Source: Singulisphaera sp. GP187
GTDB lineage: Bacteria > Planctomycetota > Phycisphaerae > Phycisphaerales > SM1A02
Length of the DNA: 37,921 bases
Assembly (NCBI GenBank): GCA_945871445.1
Contig: CAMBWI010000020.1
Coordinates: 1 to 37,921, forward strand
Direction: 5' to 3'
Both the position numbers and the translations under genes were made by a program. How positions within the stretch are numbered: position 1 is the stretch's first letter; each line of letters opens with the position of its first letter. The notes below the pieces were generated by a model. The model saw nothing but the letters and a program-made list of their open reading frames with translations. It had not been told where the DNA came from and did not search any database. Of the stretch, positions 15,873-25,288 are shown piece by piece.

Positions 15873-16079
15873 ATGGCAAGACTCGTCAAATTTGAAGCGT
15901 TGAAACCAATCAAGATCGAACCACAGGAGAAAGCAATTTTCGTCTGTGCATGCGGTCTGTCCAAAAACTTTCCTCTGTGCGATGGACATCACAAAGGATG
16001 TGCAGAGGAACAACCAGATTGCACATACACATATGACGGCGATGGAAAGAATCCGAAAATTGTCAACGATCCAGCCTGA
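15873..16079 (+). CDS. CDGSH-type iron-sulfur domain protein
   Basis: This 68-residue protein has the motif CACGLSKNFPLCDGHH, which fits the C-x-C-x2-S-x3-P-x-C-D-G-x-H pattern of CDGSH (mitoNEET-like) domains that bind a 2Fe-2S cluster with three Cys and one His. The position usually occupied by Ser is His here (CDGHH). Such proteins move electrons or clusters; no specific role is known. The start at ATG 15873 has no ribosome site, but an earlier in-frame start would run into the upstream gene. It lies 19 bp after the PTPS-like gene and ends 2 bp from the convergent ACT-domain gene. Confidence 0.85.
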   Translation: MARLVKFEALKPIKIEPQEKAIFVCACGLSKNFPLCDGHHKGCAEEQPDCTYTYDGDGKNPKIVNDPA

Positions 16080-16081
16080 AG

Positions 16082-16552
16082 TCAACTGAGATCTTCTTCG
16101 CCAAGCAGTGTGAAGCGCTTGCGAAGCAGAATCTGCCCAGCCAAGTATGTGTCGTCAACAGCCAATGCAACGCAAGGTTCGCTTGCAGCACGCATAAGAA
16201 CTGGATAGACAAATCGAATATTCAATTCTGCTCCAAGCAAATGCAGGCATAATTTTGTCAGCGACTGACCTTGGCAAATCTGAACGACAATCAGATCAAG
16301 TTCGCTGAAGGTGTAATTGTTCTTACGCAGCAAATGACGCGCAGCATCTGCGTTGGAGAAAATCATACGCACAACGGCATGATCACTTGAATCCATCACA
16401 CTCAGCGCCGCAACATGGACCATCGAATCGTCTTCGAAGAGCTTCAACAGTTCAAGCAACTTGCCGACCTTGTTATCGAGAAAAACCGCAAATTGCCGCA
16501 CCGATGGAGGGGAATATCCTTGTTCTGTTGGAATTGGGATTGCGCTACTCAC
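16082..16552 (-). CDS. ACT-domain-like protein
   Basis: The 156-residue protein reads as two ACT-like units: VRQFAVFLDNKVGKLLELLKLFEDDSMVHVAALSVMD with VVRMIFSNADAARHLLRKNNYTFSE (about residues 18-88), then a second unit with LTKLCLHLLGAELNIRFVYPVLM (about 97-120) and CVALAVDDTYLAGQILLRK (126-144). ACT domains bind amino acids and regulate enzymes; here no enzyme domain is attached. The start is GTG at 16552 with a poor ribosome site. The gene is divergent from a DUF885 gene and convergent with the CDGSH gene. Ligand and target are unknown. Confidence 0.75.
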   Translation of the reverse strand: MSSAIPIPTEQGYSPPSVRQFAVFLDNKVGKLLELLKLFEDDSMVHVAALSVMDSSDHAVVRMIFSNADAARHLLRKNNYTFSELDLIVVQICQGQSLTKLCLHLLGAELNIRFVYPVLMRAASEPCVALAVDDTYLAGQILLRKRFTLLGEEDLS

Positions 16553-16667
16553 GGAGATCTTTTCGTTGAGAGAGCGAGTATAACTTCACGACATAGAGCT
16601 TGCTCATCCAAGTAGAATCCTTGCAACCTGAATTGTGCAACATTCGGACTGCCCAACCAAACATCAA

Positions 16668-18548
16668 ATGCGAAAAACAAACACAATTCTGCCAATTTTT
16701 ATAGCGCTTTCCAGCATGTTGAGCATTCCTGCCACGCTGCACAGTGAGAGTGTTTCAGCACAATCTGCAGCGGCAGAAGACTCCCAGAAAGAGACTCCAA
16801 ACTCGGTATTCGATGCACTCGCCACGGAGTATCAAACTTGGCGCGATTTTAGTTTCCCAGAATATGCCATCGCACATGGTCGACCAACAGCTCAAGATCG
16901 CATCACCGAGCCTGGAATGCGTGGAGCTTTCAATCGACACAATGACATCGGTATGTTCATCGAGAAAATTGACACCATCGACCGCGCTCAATTGAACGCA
17001 GCAAATCAACTTGACTATGACCTCCTCAGCCGTGATCTTCGCAACGATTTTGATTCGTTCCGTTTCAAGCGATGGATGATGCCCGTTGGTCAACGAGGCG
17101 GACCTCAACAAGATCTGCCACAATTCGCTGAGAACGTTCCATTTCGACAAGCCGCAGATTGGGAAAATTATGTCAAGCGCATGACGCGACTCGGATCCGC
17201 GGTGAGAGATACACAGTCGATGATGGAACAGGCTCTTGAAGAGGGAATCGTTCCTCCTGCAGCAGTTCTCGAAGGAGTTGTGGGGCAATTCGAAGCCGTT
17301 CTGCGAGAAAACCTGAATGAAATTGATGCACCGCTCGCTCTGATGCCAGCATCGATTCCGCTCGAACAACAGCAGAGTCTTCGCGAACAAGCGCGGACGG
17401 CAAAGTTGGACGCACTACTTGCACTTGGAGAAATGCTGCTTTGGCTGCAGGAAACATATATCCCCAAAGGTCTCAAGTCGATCAGTGTGAAAGACCAATA
17501 TCTCGGAGCAGAGTTTTATGATTTCGAGTTAAAACGCTTTACAACGACAAATCTGACTGCGAAGGAAATTCACAACATCGGACTTACAGAAGTTGCGCGC
17601 ATTCGCAGCGAAATGCTGGAAGTCATCGCACGCACCGATTGGTTTGCGGCTGATGCAACGCGTGCGAAACTTTCCAATGACGATCGATTCAACGCTTTTA
17701 TTGCGTTTTTGAGGGAAGATCCTCGGTTCTATCACACTTCTGCGGAGACTTTGCTTGCGGGCTATCGCGAAATCTGCAAGCGCATCGATGCGAAACTTCC
17801 CGAATACTTCAGCGTCCTTCCACGACTGCCGTACGGAGTGCGAGAGATCCCCCGCTTCATGGCGCCATCACAGACAACTGCGTACTACCAATTTGGCAGT
17901 ATGAAAGCGGGATTGCCAGGATGGTTTTATGCCAACACATATGCACTTGATCAACGACCGATATATGAAATGATTCCGCTCTCCCTGCACGAAGCCGTTC
18001 CTGGTCATCATCTGCAAATCTCCATTGCCCATGAAGTCGAAGGACTCCGCCAATTTCGCCGTGATGTTGATGCGACAGCATTCGTCGAGGGATGGGCGCT
18101 CTATGCAGAACGACTTGGTATTTCGATGGGGCTTTACGAGAATCCATACGACGACTTTGGACGATTGCTTTATGAAATGTGGCGCGCGTGTCGTTTGGTG
18201 GTTGACACTGGAATGCACGCGTTTGGCATGAGCCGCGACGATGCAATCTCATTCATGCAGCGCAACACTGCGCTTTCCAAATTGAACATCGAACGAGAGA
18301 TCGATCGGTACATCGGCTGGCCAGGTCAAGCGTGTGGATACAAGATTGGCGAATTAGAAATTCGGCGCATTCGATCGGAGTGCGAAAAGCGTTTGGGAGA
18401 ACAGTTCGATTTGCGGGTTTTTCACGATCATTTACTAAGTGCTGGTCCGCTCCCGCTGAATGTCTTACGGACTCGAATGGATGCGTGGTGCGATGAACTG
18501 CTATTGCAAAAAGGGATTGCTCAGCCGCTCGCGCCCAATGGTGGTTGA
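16668..18548 (+). CDS. DUF885 family exported protein, probable metallopeptidase
   Basis: The 626-residue protein starts with a signal sequence (MRKTNTILPIFIALSSMLSIPATLHS); ATG 16668 is chosen because it begins that signal, although the frame is open from 16635. The middle and C-terminal parts carry DUF885 hallmarks: PLSLHEAVPGHHLQ, which resembles a zinc HExxH-type site, FVEGWALYAERLG, and the end GQACGYKIGELEIRR. The family is predicted to be extracytoplasmic metal-dependent peptidases; activity has rarely been shown. Its last 48 bp overlap the convergent MBL hydrolase gene. Confidence 0.88.
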   Translation: MRKTNTILPIFIALSSMLSIPATLHSESVSAQSAAAEDSQKETPNSVFDALATEYQTWRDFSFPEYAIAHGRPTAQDRITEPGMRGAFNRHNDIGMFIEKIDTIDRAQLNAANQLDYDLLSRDLRNDFDSFRFKRWMMPVGQRGGPQQDLPQFAENVPFRQAADWENYVKRMTRLGSAVRDTQSMMEQALEEGIVPPAAVLEGVVGQFEAVLRENLNEIDAPLALMPASIPLEQQQSLREQARTAKLDALLALGEMLLWLQETYIPKGLKSISVKDQYLGAEFYDFELKRFTTTNLTAKEIHNIGLTEVARIRSEMLEVIARTDWFAADATRAKLSNDDRFNAFIAFLREDPRFYHTSAETLLAGYREICKRIDAKLPEYFSVLPRLPYGVREIPRFMAPSQTTAYYQFGSMKAGLPGWFYANTYALDQRPIYEMIPLSLHEAVPGHHLQISIAHEVEGLRQFRRDVDATAFVEGWALYAERLGISMGLYENPYDDFGRLLYEMWRACRLVVDTGMHAFGMSRDDAISFMQRNTALSKLNIEREIDRYIGWPGQACGYKIGELEIRRIRSECEKRLGEQFDLRVFHDHLLSAGPLPLNVLRTRMDAWCDELLLQKGIAQPLAPNGG

Positions 18549-19148
18549 TGGACCATGTCCAGGATGAACTGTGTATTCGTCTGGGAGTGCCATCAATTTT
18601 CGACGCAGAGAATCGTCTAAAGCTTTGGGATCGCTTGTCGGAAAATCCGACCTCCCCACCGATCCTGCAAAGAGTGTGTCACCGGCGATGACAACCTTTG
18701 CATCATCGCAAACAAAACTAACCGATCCTGGACTGTGCCCCGGCGTGTGTAAGACTTTCCAATGAGTTGGACCAAGCGTCAATGCATCTCCTTCGCTGAG
18801 GGTATGAGTCGGTGCACTCACCGAAACTGGATCCACTTCGGCGAATGCCGAAAGGTTCAATTGCGGATCGCCAAACCACGCATGCTCGAGCGAATGCGCG
18901 TGTCTTGGCACATCTCCAACAACTGCAAGAATCTTTTCGAGCCCCATGATGTGATCGAGATGTGCATGAGTAAAGAGAATCGCCTGAACTGTTATGCCAT
19001 GATTGCGAATTGCATCCAAAAGCGGCTCTGGACTATCACCCGTATCGATAATCCATCCAGGACGCATCGCATCTGACTCGATCCATACGAGCCAGCAATT
19101 CGTCTGCCATGCGCCCAAGGGAAAACCTTTGATTCGGAGCTTTGCCAC
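18501..19148 (-). CDS. Metallo-beta-lactamase-fold hydrolase, glyoxalase II-like
   Basis: The 215-residue protein has the MBL zinc motif THAHLDH, the later VLHTPGHSPGS and AGDTLFAGSVGRSDF, and HPGHG near the C-terminus. This set is typical of glyoxalase II-related hydrolases of thioesters; the substrate is not certain. GTG at 19148 (VAKLRIKGFPLGAWQTN) is the best in-frame start, since the frame upstream would cover the divergent cupin gene. A GGAAAGG is about 20 nt upstream, so the start remains open. Its 3' end overlaps the DUF885 gene. Confidence 0.87.
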   Translation of the reverse strand: MAKLRIKGFPLGAWQTNCWLVWIESDAMRPGWIIDTGDSPEPLLDAIRNHGITVQAILFTHAHLDHIMGLEKILAVVGDVPRHAHSLEHAWFGDPQLNLSAFAEVDPVSVSAPTHTLSEGDALTLGPTHWKVLHTPGHSPGSVSFVCDDAKVVIAGDTLFAGSVGRSDFPTSDPKALDDSLRRKLMALPDEYTVHPGHGPSTTIGRERLSNPFLQ

Positions 19149-19178
19149 AGCGAGAACATAGTCGCTAACCTTTCCTTC

Positions 19179-19547
19179 ATGCTGAAGCGGAGAATTGAAG
19201 AAGTTGATCCAGTTGCGATTGATCTTCCTGGAACGCAAGGAGTCTCGATGCGGCTGATGGTTGGGCGAAAAGATGGCGCACCAAATTTTTCGATGCGTCA
19301 CTACACGGTTGCTCCTGGGGGAAACACGCCGCGGCACCAACACGACTATGAACACGAGGTCATCATCACTGGTGGGCAAGCTCGCGTCGAATATGACGGT
19401 GATTTTCACTCTTGCCGCGCGGGAGACATCTTGATGATCACTCCAAATCGGATGCATCAGTTTGTGAACGACGGTACTGAAGATTTGACATTCATCTGCC
19501 TTGTCCCCGTCAGCTTTGATTGCGGAAAGCCTACGCCTGGAAGTTGA
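19179..19547 (+). CDS. Small cupin-domain protein
   Basis: The 122-residue protein is a single cupin barrel: motif 1 with HYTVAPGGNTPRHQHDYEHEVIITGGQ (metal-binding histidines in RHQHDYEHE) and motif 2 with AGDILMITPNRMHQFVND. The histidine pattern suggests a bound metal. Single-domain cupins act as dioxygenases, isomerases or sensors; no substrate can be read here. The gene is divergent from the MBL gene by 30 bp and precedes a lipoprotein gene by 10 bp, so those two are probably co-transcribed. Confidence 0.85.
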   Translation: MLKRRIEEVDPVAIDLPGTQGVSMRLMVGRKDGAPNFSMRHYTVAPGGNTPRHQHDYEHEVIITGGQARVEYDGDFHSCRAGDILMITPNRMHQFVNDGTEDLTFICLVPVSFDCGKPTPGS

Positions 19548-19557
19548 ATGATTCCTT

Positions 19558-20472
19558 ATGCAAAGAGATGACCACACCTTCTGCTTGCGCATTCGAAAAA
19601 CTTGCGATGCATTTTGTGCGCGAATTCTTCGCAGTCAAGTCATTCTTGCTGGGGTGATTGTTTCTGGAGCTTTACTTTGTGGATGCGACACCATCGGTTC
19701 TGACTTTGGATCGATGGGCGATGTGATTTCTCCACCATCCCCCACAGAAGCAGCGCAATGGGCAGTCGATACCACTGATTCAGAAAATATGCGCCGAGGA
19801 GTTGTTCTGTTAGGGACATCTTCTTTCGGGGGCGTCGATGCATACATCAAGCTCTATCGTTTTTATGTCAAGGACATGAAAGATCCATTGGTTCTCGGCG
19901 CTGCGATCGCTGCACTTTCGAGATTTGGAATTCCTGAGGATGCGGTGCTCATCGCTGAAAAGTTAAACAGTGAATCTCCTTATGTTCGTTTGTCAGCAGC
20001 AATCGGATTGCAACGCATCTACAATCCATCCGTTTCTCAAGCGATGTGGGTCAAGATGCAAGACGAAACTGAAGCGCAAGAGACACGAGTTGAATTAGCA
20101 ATCGGAGTCGGACAGTATCCAGACGATGGTTCATTTCAAGCGTTGGTGACTGTGTTGGACCACAGCGAACTGACTGTGAATTTGGCCGCACTCGAAAGCT
20201 TGCGGATCATGACTGGCAATGATCTGGGCCTCGATCGAAGCAGGTGGCTTGGTTGGTACAACACAACTCCAGTTGAAATGAGATTTCGGACTCAAAACTA
20301 TTATCTGTATCCAACTTTCCAGCGGCATTTGGGATTCTGGGACTATGTCATTTTTTGGGATATTCCCAAGTTTGAAACACCAGGATTGCCAAATGGAATT
20401 GCTGCTTCGGGATCGCGAAAGACCTATCAAGATCCTGCGTCGCCTGCTGCTACCACCCCGAGTGGGCCTTGA
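19558..20472 (+). CDS. HEAT-repeat-like lipoprotein of unknown function
   Basis: The N-terminus has about 30 polar residues, then a hydrophobic stretch (VILAGVIVSGALLCGC) ending in a Cys that fits a lipoprotein attachment site. The mature protein reads as HEAT/armadillo-like helices: DPLVLGAAIAALSRFGIPEDAVLIAEKL, SPYVRLSAAIGLQRIY, and HSELTVNLAALESLRIMTG. The C-terminal part (residues 225-280) is aromatic-rich (WLGWYNTTP, HLGFWDYVIFW). HEAT repeats bind other proteins, so an envelope scaffold role is possible. No enzyme motif is seen. Confidence 0.8.
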   Translation: MQRDDHTFCLRIRKTCDAFCARILRSQVILAGVIVSGALLCGCDTIGSDFGSMGDVISPPSPTEAAQWAVDTTDSENMRRGVVLLGTSSFGGVDAYIKLYRFYVKDMKDPLVLGAAIAALSRFGIPEDAVLIAEKLNSESPYVRLSAAIGLQRIYNPSVSQAMWVKMQDETEAQETRVELAIGVGQYPDDGSFQALVTVLDHSELTVNLAALESLRIMTGNDLGLDRSRWLGWYNTTPVEMRFRTQNYYLYPTFQRHLGFWDYVIFWDIPKFETPGLPNGIAASGSRKTYQDPASPAATTPSGP

Positions 20473-20525
20473 AAAGTTGCGGGCATTGAATGATGTGACA
20501 TGCAAGATAGAGAAGGCTTTCGACT

Positions 20526-22088
20526 TTGAACAAATCAACAGACTCTCAATCAAGCGAACTTCGTGAAGACTTGCGCTTCACAACCACGTCCGTTGGTCCA
20601 GATGATCCACCAGATGCGGTGATGGCTCTTGAAGGCGCAGAGACATCTCTTGATGGATCAATCCGAAGCGGCAAACTTGCTGGCCGAACGATGTGGTCGG
20701 CAATTTGGTTTTTAGCGATTCCAATTCTGTTGCAACAACTCGTCGCTGCGTGTGTAGGTCTCGTCGACAAGATGATCGCAGGAAGTTTGCCAGGCGCAAC
20801 TGTTGTTCCTGCGCTCGATGGAATTGGCATTGGTTCATATGTCGGATGGTTTATTGGAATTGCGATGGCTGGACTTGGTGTAGGCGCACAAGCGATCATC
20901 GCTCGCGCAATGGGTGCTGGGCGCACTCTCGAAAGTGAAGAAGCGTGCGGTCAATCGATCACACTCAGTCTGATCTGGGGAGCGCTGATCGGAATCATTC
21001 TTTGGTTCGCCGTCGTCCCTCTGGCAGAAGTGGCTGGTTTACACGGGCAAAGTGCGGATTTCTGCATCCAATATGTGCGACTGCTTGCCATCGCAATGCC
21101 TGCGACTGGAGTGATGACTGTCGGATCGATGTGCCTGCACGGCGCAGGAGAAACATGGACTCCTGCGTGGATTGCAGTTGTGGTCAATGTCATCAACGTA
21201 GTTTTTTCTTGGATCCTCTCTGGTGCGCAATACCAAGTAGGAAACTTTGTCGTGCCGAATGTTCTGGGCATCGACGGAGCAGAGTGGGGAGTGATCGGCA
21301 TCGCTGCTGGAACTGCGATCTCATATCTTGTCGGCGCACTCTTGACTGTGCGCGCTCTGCACAAAGGTACGCGCGACTTCAATCCAAAGAAACGACATCT
21401 GCGACCCTCGCGAGAAATGACATGGCGCATCGCACGCATCGGCATTCCAAACTTTGCCGAAGGCATTGCGTTGTGGGGAGTCAATCTTTTCGTGATGATC
21501 TTCATCGGGATGATCGCTCACAATCGAATTGCACAAGGTAAGCCTGGCGATGGATTGATCGGCGCTCATATGATTGCAGTGCAGTGGGAAGCATTCTCTT
21601 TTCTGCCAGGATTCGCAATGGGAATTGCAGCTGGCGCACTTGCTGGGCAATACATCGGTGCAGGAAATATCCCACAAGCCCGCAAAGCAATTACCGCTTG
21701 CACAATTATTGGCTGCGCGATTATGGGATTGCTTGGAATCGTCTTCATCTTCGCAGGTGAACCGCTGACTCGAGTGATCAGCGATCAAGAAATTCATCTC
21801 ACCGAAGTCCCACCGATATTGCTCACTTGCGGCTTGATTCAAGTCTTTTTTGCACTCGCAATGGTCATCCGAAATGGCCTCCGAGGAGTTGGAGATACGA
21901 CCGCGTGTTTAGTCATAACTGTCATCAGCAGTTACTTCATACGACTTCCATTGGCGTGGGTGCTCGGCGTCTGGTTGGATTATGGCTTGCTTGGAATTTG
22001 GATCGCACTCTCTGGAGAACTGGTTATCCGCGGGTTGCTATTTCTCTGGCGCTTCCGGTCCAAGGGGTGGGAGCACCTGCGCGTTTGA
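20526..22088 (+). CDS. MATE family efflux transporter
   Basis: The 520-residue protein has about 12 hydrophobic helices and MATE features: ILLQQLVAACVGLVDKMIAGSL, AQAIIARAMGAGR, ALAGQYIGAGNIPQARKA. MATE proteins export drugs or metabolites using a Na+ or H+ gradient. An N-terminal 55-residue polar extension precedes the first helix, longer than usual. The start is TTG at 20526 with GAGAAGG about 9-10 nt upstream, which supports it. The 3' end overlaps the convergent zinc-ribbon/Yip1 gene by 51 bp. Confidence 0.9.
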   Translation: MNKSTDSQSSELREDLRFTTTSVGPDDPPDAVMALEGAETSLDGSIRSGKLAGRTMWSAIWFLAIPILLQQLVAACVGLVDKMIAGSLPGATVVPALDGIGIGSYVGWFIGIAMAGLGVGAQAIIARAMGAGRTLESEEACGQSITLSLIWGALIGIILWFAVVPLAEVAGLHGQSADFCIQYVRLLAIAMPATGVMTVGSMCLHGAGETWTPAWIAVVVNVINVVFSWILSGAQYQVGNFVVPNVLGIDGAEWGVIGIAAGTAISYLVGALLTVRALHKGTRDFNPKKRHLRPSREMTWRIARIGIPNFAEGIALWGVNLFVMIFIGMIAHNRIAQGKPGDGLIGAHMIAVQWEAFSFLPGFAMGIAAGALAGQYIGAGNIPQARKAITACTIIGCAIMGLLGIVFIFAGEPLTRVISDQEIHLTEVPPILLTCGLIQVFFALAMVIRNGLRGVGDTTACLVITVISSYFIRLPLAWVLGVWLDYGLLGIWIALSGELVIRGLLFLWRFRSKGWEHLRV

Positions 22089-23093
22089 TTCGCCATCGAC
22101 TTGTTCGACTGCAGATGGGCTTGGCGGAATATTCGGCAGAACATTGGGCGAAACATTAGGAGTGGAAGTCGTATTCCATTTGAAACCACTTGATGACCAC
22201 GTGGAATTGTTCGACATCAAGATCGCTCCGCCTATTGTCAATGCGGCCGCTACCAAGACTGCGAGAATTGGAAGTAAGACTGCAACCGATGCACGGAATC
22301 CTGAAACATTATGCAAAGTGACAAAGGCGTAAATCATTGCGACTGCCATCCAGATAAAACTGACCCATAAAATATAAAACCCGCAGCAAGGAACTGCACT
22401 AATAATGAATGGACCAGTACAAAAAAGTGTCGCACTGAGCGTGTCAAGTAACGGTCTACGAACGTCACCGCCCATACGCAGAATTGCGTGAGAACAACTG
22501 CCCCAAAGCAGAAACAGGATTTGCCCAAGGATTGCAGATCCCAAAACAACTCCAATCAATTGTGCCACAAATATCAATACATATTCAATGCCTGACATAC
22601 CTCGCAAAGATCCCACACCAATAAGCAATAGCAAGGGTGAAGTCGAAAACACGATTCCAATCGTTGAGCACAACAGTGAAAAGAACAACGCACTTTTGAG
22701 ATTTGTACGCTCTGGAAGCGTTCGCCCAACTTGACTGGGCTGTGACATCGATTGACCCACTGTTTGCCAAAATGAACGCCAATATCCCAAACGAGAACGT
22801 TCGCTCCATGGATGAACGTCATCCATTGCCCGACTGCCATCGGTTTGCGGAGCGGGAAGCGCTCGCATCTGATCAAGATCAATAGGTTGCTTGCAAGCTG
22901 CACAAATGAAGGCGCGCGGTATGGGCAGGCCTTGCGGATCTGTTCCGCCATATGTGTGATCACAGTGCGGACAAAGGAACTGCGCTGAGAAAGGACGAAA
23001 ACGAAAATCTTCGAATCGCCATTGGCGACCACATTCGGGACACCCGCCGGGCTTCATATTCCAAAGTTCATACTCGCATCCACGACAACGCAT
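22038..23093 (-). CDS. Zinc-ribbon and Yip1-like membrane protein
   Basis: The N-terminus has a Cys-rich zinc-ribbon set: CRGCEYEL ... CPECGRQW (residues 3-24), CPHCDHTYGG and CAACKQPID, so three paired knuckles. From about residue 130 there are some five membrane segments (ALFFSLLCSTIGIVFSTSPLLLLIGVG, IEYVLIFVAQLIGVVLGSAILGQILFLLW and others) with a Yip1-like pattern. The C-terminal tail is low-complexity (TSTPNVSPNVLPNIPPSPS). The function is unknown. The ATG at 23093 overlaps the rpoN stop by one base (TGATG). Confidence 0.82.
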   Translation of the reverse strand: MRCRGCEYELWNMKPGGCPECGRQWRFEDFRFRPFSAQFLCPHCDHTYGGTDPQGLPIPRAFICAACKQPIDLDQMRALPAPQTDGSRAMDDVHPWSERSRLGYWRSFWQTVGQSMSQPSQVGRTLPERTNLKSALFFSLLCSTIGIVFSTSPLLLLIGVGSLRGMSGIEYVLIFVAQLIGVVLGSAILGQILFLLWGSCSHAILRMGGDVRRPLLDTLSATLFCTGPFIISAVPCCGFYILWVSFIWMAVAMIYAFVTLHNVSGFRASVAVLLPILAVLVAAALTIGGAILMSNNSTWSSSGFKWNTTSTPNVSPNVLPNIPPSPSAVEQVDGESNAQVLPPLGPEAPEK

Positions 23094-24613
23094 CAGTGTG
23101 TTTCGACAACTCGGCGCAATCTTGCCGATGGAATGTTCAGTTGCTCACGATATTTCACCACCGTTCGACGAGCGAGTGGTATGCCTCTCTCCTTCAATGC
23201 GAGTGAAATCGCCTGATCCGAGAGTGGCTTGGACTTCACTTCTGCGGCAATAATTTCTCCAACAATTGCCTTGACTGCAATCCAAGAAATATCGCTGCCA
23301 GATTCCGTCTCTGTGCCACCAGCGAAAAGTTTTCGCAATTCGAATGACCCGCGTGGGGTGACGATCCATTTGCCAGCAACCGTTCTGCTAATCGTGCTGA
23401 CATTCATTCGAAGTTTCTTTGCAACTTGTGTCATTGGCAGTGGCTTCAGCGCGCCTCCACCAGAATCAAGCCACTCGCGTTGATTTGCGATCACTTCGTT
23501 CACAACACGCAGAAGCGTCGCACCACGCTGCTCAATCGCATCGATAAACCAGCGCGCACGGCGAATGCCATCGTTCAACATCAATTTCGTGGCGGCATCT
23601 GTCTTCTTCGCTTTGGACAATCGCAAATATTCTTCGCTGACTTGCAGATTTGGCAGAACTCCACTTGCCAACCGAGCTGAATATGCGTCAGTAACTGCGT
23701 CATATTCGATGATGACATCTGGACGAACCAAGGGTGCGCTTTCAACCTTCAATGATCGGCCGGGCGCAGGAGTGCAATGTCGAAGGCACTCTCTGGCAAG
23801 ATCAAGCCGCTCGCTTGTCCAACCGTGACGCTGTCGAATAGCCGTGAGACGATTGGACTCTAAATCGCGAAGATCATTCTCGACAAGAATTCTTGCGTCA
23901 GCGAAACTTGTATCGCCATCAATCGCAGTCTCTCTTTTTTCGCGAGCATTCAACTGCAATACGAGCGATTCGCTCAAATTGCGAGCAGCCATCCCTGGTG
24001 GTTCAAGATGCGATTGAAGACGCTTCAGCGCTTCGGTCAAAAGTGCAGCAGTCGGAGTCTCGGTCCCAAAATCCGTGACATCCCCTGCGATTTCTTCGAT
24101 CGAGCGAATGAGAAAACCATTCTCGCCGATGTTGGATATCAACACTCGTCCTGCTGACATAATGGGAGGCGGAGCTTCGCAGAGCGCCCACTGATCCAAC
24201 AGAATTTCCTCGAAACTCTGGCCGTTTGATGGCGCACTTTCCAATGCTGCTGAACGAGAATCAAAATCCCCTTCACGACGAACGATTTCTCTCCAGGTCT
24301 CTGAAAATTCGTCGTCGCCCATGCGCTCATGCAATTCTTGCGCGCGCTCGAATCGATCCGCTCCTGCAGGCGCAGGAGTGACTAGTGCGGGTGATGGCGA
24401 AAAATCACTCGCATCGTTGCCACTCGAAGCATCGAGGCTTTGTCCTGGCTCGACTTGTTCGAGGGCAACATTGGATTCCAATTCTGCTTCGATTCGTTCT
24501 TCAATGGCGGCGAGGGGCATCTGCAGAATCTCCATCGACTGGAGAACCCGAGGCGCCAGTTTCATCTGTTGGCCAAGACGGACTTGCGCCTGCTGAGAAA
24601 GTTCAAATCGCAC
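23093..24613 (-). CDS. rpoN: RNA polymerase sigma-54 factor
   Basis: The 506-residue protein has the sigma-54 layout: Gln/Leu-rich region I (LSQQAQVRLGQQMKLAPRVLQSMEILQMP), an acidic linker, the core-binding domain, and a C-terminal RpoN box (LARRTVVKYREQL). It directs RNA polymerase to -24/-12 promoters and needs an enhancer-binding ATPase. The start GTG at 24613 places region I at the N-terminus and has AAAGG about 12 nt upstream; the frame stays open to 24697 but would overlap recR. It follows recR by 31 bp and overlaps the next gene. Confidence 0.95.
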   Translation of the reverse strand: MRFELSQQAQVRLGQQMKLAPRVLQSMEILQMPLAAIEERIEAELESNVALEQVEPGQSLDASSGNDASDFSPSPALVTPAPAGADRFERAQELHERMGDDEFSETWREIVRREGDFDSRSAALESAPSNGQSFEEILLDQWALCEAPPPIMSAGRVLISNIGENGFLIRSIEEIAGDVTDFGTETPTAALLTEALKRLQSHLEPPGMAARNLSESLVLQLNAREKRETAIDGDTSFADARILVENDLRDLESNRLTAIRQRHGWTSERLDLARECLRHCTPAPGRSLKVESAPLVRPDVIIEYDAVTDAYSARLASGVLPNLQVSEEYLRLSKAKKTDAATKLMLNDGIRRARWFIDAIEQRGATLLRVVNEVIANQREWLDSGGGALKPLPMTQVAKKLRMNVSTISRTVAGKWIVTPRGSFELRKLFAGGTETESGSDISWIAVKAIVGEIIAAEVKSKPLSDQAISLALKERGIPLARRTVVKYREQLNIPSARLRRVVETH

Positions 24614-24644
24614 GCACGAATCGTACCTTTCTTTCGTCCCTGAT

Positions 24645-25286
24645 CTACACAATCTGACGCAGCGAAATTGCGTCAGAAAGCGCAGCGCGATTCGCAAATT
24701 CTATTTGCGACCCCGACGGCAGTCCGCGTGCGAGCCTTGTGACTTTGATCGAAGTTTTCGAAAGAAGTTCTGCGATATACAGTCCAGTTGAATCACCTTC
24801 AAGATCAGGATTCAGCGCAAGAACAATCTCACGAATCTCAACTCCACACGAATTGCGCGCAGGATCAATCACACGAGCCATGAGATCGCTTGCAGTAATA
24901 CTTTCGGGACCGACACCATCAAGCGGATCGAGACGGCCCATTAATACGTGATAGACGCCTCGAAACATTCCAGTTTGTTCGAGATTGATGAGGTCCTTTG
25001 GTTGCTCGACAACCATAACGATGGATGCATCGCGCCTTGTATCTGCGCAGATATGACATGGCGAATGATCCGCTGGATTCCAGCAGATAGGACAGTGCCG
25101 AACTGTTTGCTTGACTGCCGTAATTGCCTGTGCCAATGCAAGTGCATCTTCACTTGGTGCTTTGAGAACCCAGAATGCCAGCCGCTCCGCAGTGCGTCGA
25201 CCAATTCCTGGAAGCACTGCCAATGCTTCGATCAGCCGATTGACGCTTTCCGGATATGGACCTCGGTCGCTGTTCGAGCGTGGCAT
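24645..25286 (-). CDS. recR: Recombination protein RecR
   Basis: RecR acts with RecF and RecO to load RecA at gaps in single-stranded DNA. The 213-residue protein has an N-terminal helix-hairpin-helix (LAVLPGIGRRTAERLAF), the four-Cys zinc finger (Cys65, Cys68, Cys77, Cys80), and a Toprim domain (IVMVVEQPKDLINLEQTG ... ALNPDLEGDSTGLYIAEL). It starts 2 bp after dnaX. YbaB, which often sits between dnaX and recR, is absent here. Confidence 0.95.
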   Translation of the reverse strand: MPRSNSDRGPYPESVNRLIEALAVLPGIGRRTAERLAFWVLKAPSEDALALAQAITAVKQTVRHCPICWNPADHSPCHICADTRRDASIVMVVEQPKDLINLEQTGMFRGVYHVLMGRLDPLDGVGPESITASDLMARVIDPARNSCGVEIREIVLALNPDLEGDSTGLYIAELLSKTSIKVTRLARGLPSGSQIEFANRAALSDAISLRQIV

Positions 25287-25288
25287 CG

